A DNA stretch of 64,000 nt, from positions 434,001 to 498,000 of the forward strand of contig JAESIW010000065.1 in the NCBI GenBank assembly GCA_016802295.1. The letters are read 5' to 3'. Source of the stretch: Brachionus rotundiformis (lineage: Eukaryota > Rotifera > Eurotatoria > Ploima > Brachionidae). The translations under genes were made by a program, and so were the position numbers. Under the pieces are notes generated by a model, which saw nothing but the letters and a program-made list of their open reading frames with translations, had not been told where the DNA came from and ran no database searches. Of this stretch, positions 63,699 through 64,000 are shown piece by piece. Numbering within the stretch: the first letter of the stretch is position 1; each line of letters begins with the position of its first letter.

Positions 63699-64000
63699 TT
63701 TGTTAAATTAATGTCAAAATATATTTTGGTTTTATATAAAAATTTTTTTCTTAAATAAAAACGAAAATAAAAGCTAAAATTAATGTTGATGATTTAAATT
63801 TTTTAATTTTATAATTTCATTTTCAAAATGTCGGGAAATAATTTTTCTAAATATTTCTTATCTTTAATACTTTAAATATTAAATAAATTAAACAATATTT
63901 TATCAGTCTCAGAGGCAGTTAAATTTTACCTTTTCAATTATCTTATCTATATAAAAAATTTGATCAGCAAAATGTAAATGCAAATTGAAATAAAGGCTAT
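63699..64000. other. SLC52A 3' UTR and flanking DNA
   Basis: 3' UTR with AATAAA at 63754-63759, then AT-rich DNA. No further gene is visible before the window ends. Confidence 0.6.

Noticed and set aside
1..64000. CRISPR arrays, rRNA genes and viral insertions
   Set aside because: No regularly spaced repeats, rRNA-like sequence or viral genes were seen anywhere in the window.

Overview
The window is a stretch of animal nuclear DNA. It is very AT-rich, with genes broken by many short GT-AG introns (mostly about 45-70 bp) and separated by AT-rich gaps of up to 7 kb. The gene set is metazoan: G-alpha-q, RNF220, HECW-type HECT ligase, a ciliary CFAP210-like protein, a riboflavin transporter and GPI-anchored aminopeptidase P. 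AT-richness, small introns and long AT deserts fit a monogonont rotifer such as Brachionus, but this is a guess from composition. No CRISPR, operator or other prokaryotic feature is expected or seen.

Layout: 1-3.7 kb is upstream noncoding DNA with a CpG-rich island near 2.3-2.5 kb. G-alpha-q (+) lies at 3.7-5.2 kb, RNF220 (-) at 10.2-11.9 kb, and a duplicated RNF220 coding fragment at 14.3-14.5 kb. GANAB (-) is at 15.9-19.4 kb, PNPT1 (+) at 20.6-23.6 kb and an MFI/C11orf65 homologue (+) at 23.7-25.1 kb. A four-TM claudin/PMP22-like gene (+) follows at 26.2-28.4 kb, then CFAP210-like (-) at 28.6-30.6 kb. A gene-poor stretch with a 527-bp inverted-repeat element runs from 30.6 to 37.7 kb. A MATH-repeat protein (+) is at 37.7-40.6 kb and an unknown gene (-) at 41.0-41.7 kb. 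Two tandem GPI-anchored aminopeptidase P genes (+) occupy 42.2-48.4 kb, followed by LINE and aminopeptidase relics. HECW (-) spans 50.3-59.1 kb and a SLC52A riboflavin transporter (+) 62.0-63.7 kb.

I reassembled thirteen multi-exon or single-exon genes by joining exons so that splice phases agree; for eleven the joined protein also matches a known family from end to end. There is no single pathway. PNPT1 and MFI are co-directional, only 163 bp apart and both linked to mitochondria, and MFI has a splice acceptor seven bases before its ATG that could be a trans-splice site. The aminopeptidase pair are products of tandem duplication with strikingly different intron content. I did not find a convincing new biological system. 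The best leads are the templated RNF220 fragment insertion, the intron turnover between aminopeptidase paralogues, the triple-MATH protein, the non-canonical PNPT1 intron and three inverted-repeat elements.
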